A stretch of DNA of 19,347 nucleotides from Hansfordia pulvinata. Taxonomy: Eukaryota; Ascomycota; Sordariomycetes; Xylariales. Each line of letters starts with the position of its first letter. Position 1 is the stretch's first letter. The translations under genes were made by a program, and so were the position numbers. Shown piece after piece: positions 19,215-19,347 of this stretch. The notes beneath the pieces were generated by a model. The model saw only the letters and a program-made list of their open reading frames with translations, was not told the DNA's origin and did not search any database. The DNA lies in contig BJKQ01000056.1 of NCBI GenBank assembly GCA_006538405.1, forward strand, positions 1 through 19,347, given 5' to 3'.

Positions 19215-19347
19215 CCGTGTGTCCCCTCTTCCGCCCCCGCCCCGCCCTTGGGTTCCGGTTCCGGTTCCGGTTCCCGCTCCGCCCGCTCTGCCCGCCTCTC
19301 TCCCGCCCGTTCCGGCTTTGCCCGCTCCTCTCCTGGTTCTCCCCCCC
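19215..19347 (+). repeat. CCGTGTGTCCCCTCT + GGTTCC array + tail
   Basis: CCGTGTGTCCCCTCT (19215-19229) is followed 21 bases later by four GGTTCC hexamers (19251-19274) and the tail CGCTCCGCCCGCTCTGCCCG. Hairpin, GTGTGT element, array and tail are in one chain here. The window ends in C/T background after about 19320. Confidence 0.85.

Larger units (their letters stand above)
1..19347. other. Adenine-free, three-letter sequence (whole window)
   Basis: I found no A in any row; the opposite strand correspondingly has no T. Six hand-counted rows give about 55 percent C, 33 percent T and 12 percent G. Stop codons TAA, TAG and TGA cannot occur on either strand, so all six frames are open end to end. 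ATG cannot occur on either strand; GTG, TTG and CTG occur only on the + strand, and the minus strand has no standard start at all. An open frame therefore carries no information here and no CDS is called. Structural RNA genes are excluded because tRNA and rRNA need conserved A residues. A TATAAT-like -10 box needs both A and T on one strand and is impossible. Within one strand, T has no Watson-Crick partner, so every hairpin stem must be G-C only (apart from G-T wobble). The likeliest cause is an artefact of sequencing, base conversion or data handling. Confidence 0.95.

Noticed and set aside
1..19347. Window-length open reading frames on both strands
   Set aside because: They exist only because stop codons cannot be spelled without A (+) or T (-). 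No start, ribosome site logic, codon periodicity or recognisable domain supports a protein.
1..19347. Synthetic DNA data storage in a three-letter code
   Set aside because: Storage codes generally avoid long homopolymers; here C17, C15, G13 and T12 occur, and the base use is very uneven.
1..19347. Bisulfite or adenine-deamination library
   Set aside because: Bisulfite removes C (or G on the other strand), not A. Adenine deamination reads A as G and should raise G, but G is the rarest base.
1..19347. A natural sequence with every A simply deleted
   Set aside because: Deleting A would leave the original C to G ratio, which is more than four to one here, so it would still need an extreme strand bias and explains little.

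Overview
The window contains no adenine that I could find on reading every row: 19,347 bases written only in C, T and G. A hand count of six rows (those starting at 3001, 6001, 7501, 12061, 14101 and 18601; 360 bases) gave 197 C, 120 T and 43 G, roughly 55/33/12 percent. This one property decides the annotation. All three stop codons contain A, so the + strand has no stop in any frame. The complementary strand has no T, so it also has no stop, and it has no usual start codon of any kind. No ATG can occur on either strand. The 'open frames' are therefore a product of the alphabet, and I call no protein-coding gene. No tRNA, rRNA, TATA-type promoter or CRISPR array can be supported either. I cannot infer an organism.

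Layout: about 90 percent of the window is pyrimidine background (C/T with scattered single G, many C and T homopolymers) with no recognisable content. Set into it are short G-containing blocks that are clearly related to one another. These modules recur: (1) a G-run, one or two T, then a C-run, often preceded by CGCGCGG (661, 5755, 13161, 14604, 19188); (2) a GC-rich element whose 59-base core is identical at 13215-13273 and 18907-18965, with a diverged copy near 14655-14713; (3) an exact 19-mer found five times (5383, 13234, 14674, 18057, 18926); (4) hexamer arrays of two kinds, GGTTCT and GGTTCC; (5) CCGTGTGTCCCCTCT, found just before four GGTTCC arrays; (6) CTTGCGGCTCCTTCCC plus a TTCCC/TTCCCC tract, found before all three main GGTTCT arrays; (7) GC-only hairpins built on GGCGGCGC/GCGCCGCC. 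The blocks are concentrated at 1.4-2.1, 3.3, 5.2-5.8, 9.5-10.1 and 12.3-19.3 kb.

Interpretation: the modules recur in a fixed order, so the text is not random. However, a complete absence of one base over 19 kb is not known to me in any natural genome and would be wildly improbable by drift or ordinary strand bias. The leading explanation is a data artefact (base-calling, signal-channel or base-conversion failure, or a recoded or simulated sequence). A real but extreme repeat locus is a distant second. I see no evidence for a new biological system. What deserves a second look is the zero-A property and the modular repeat grammar, both of which can be tested on the raw reads.
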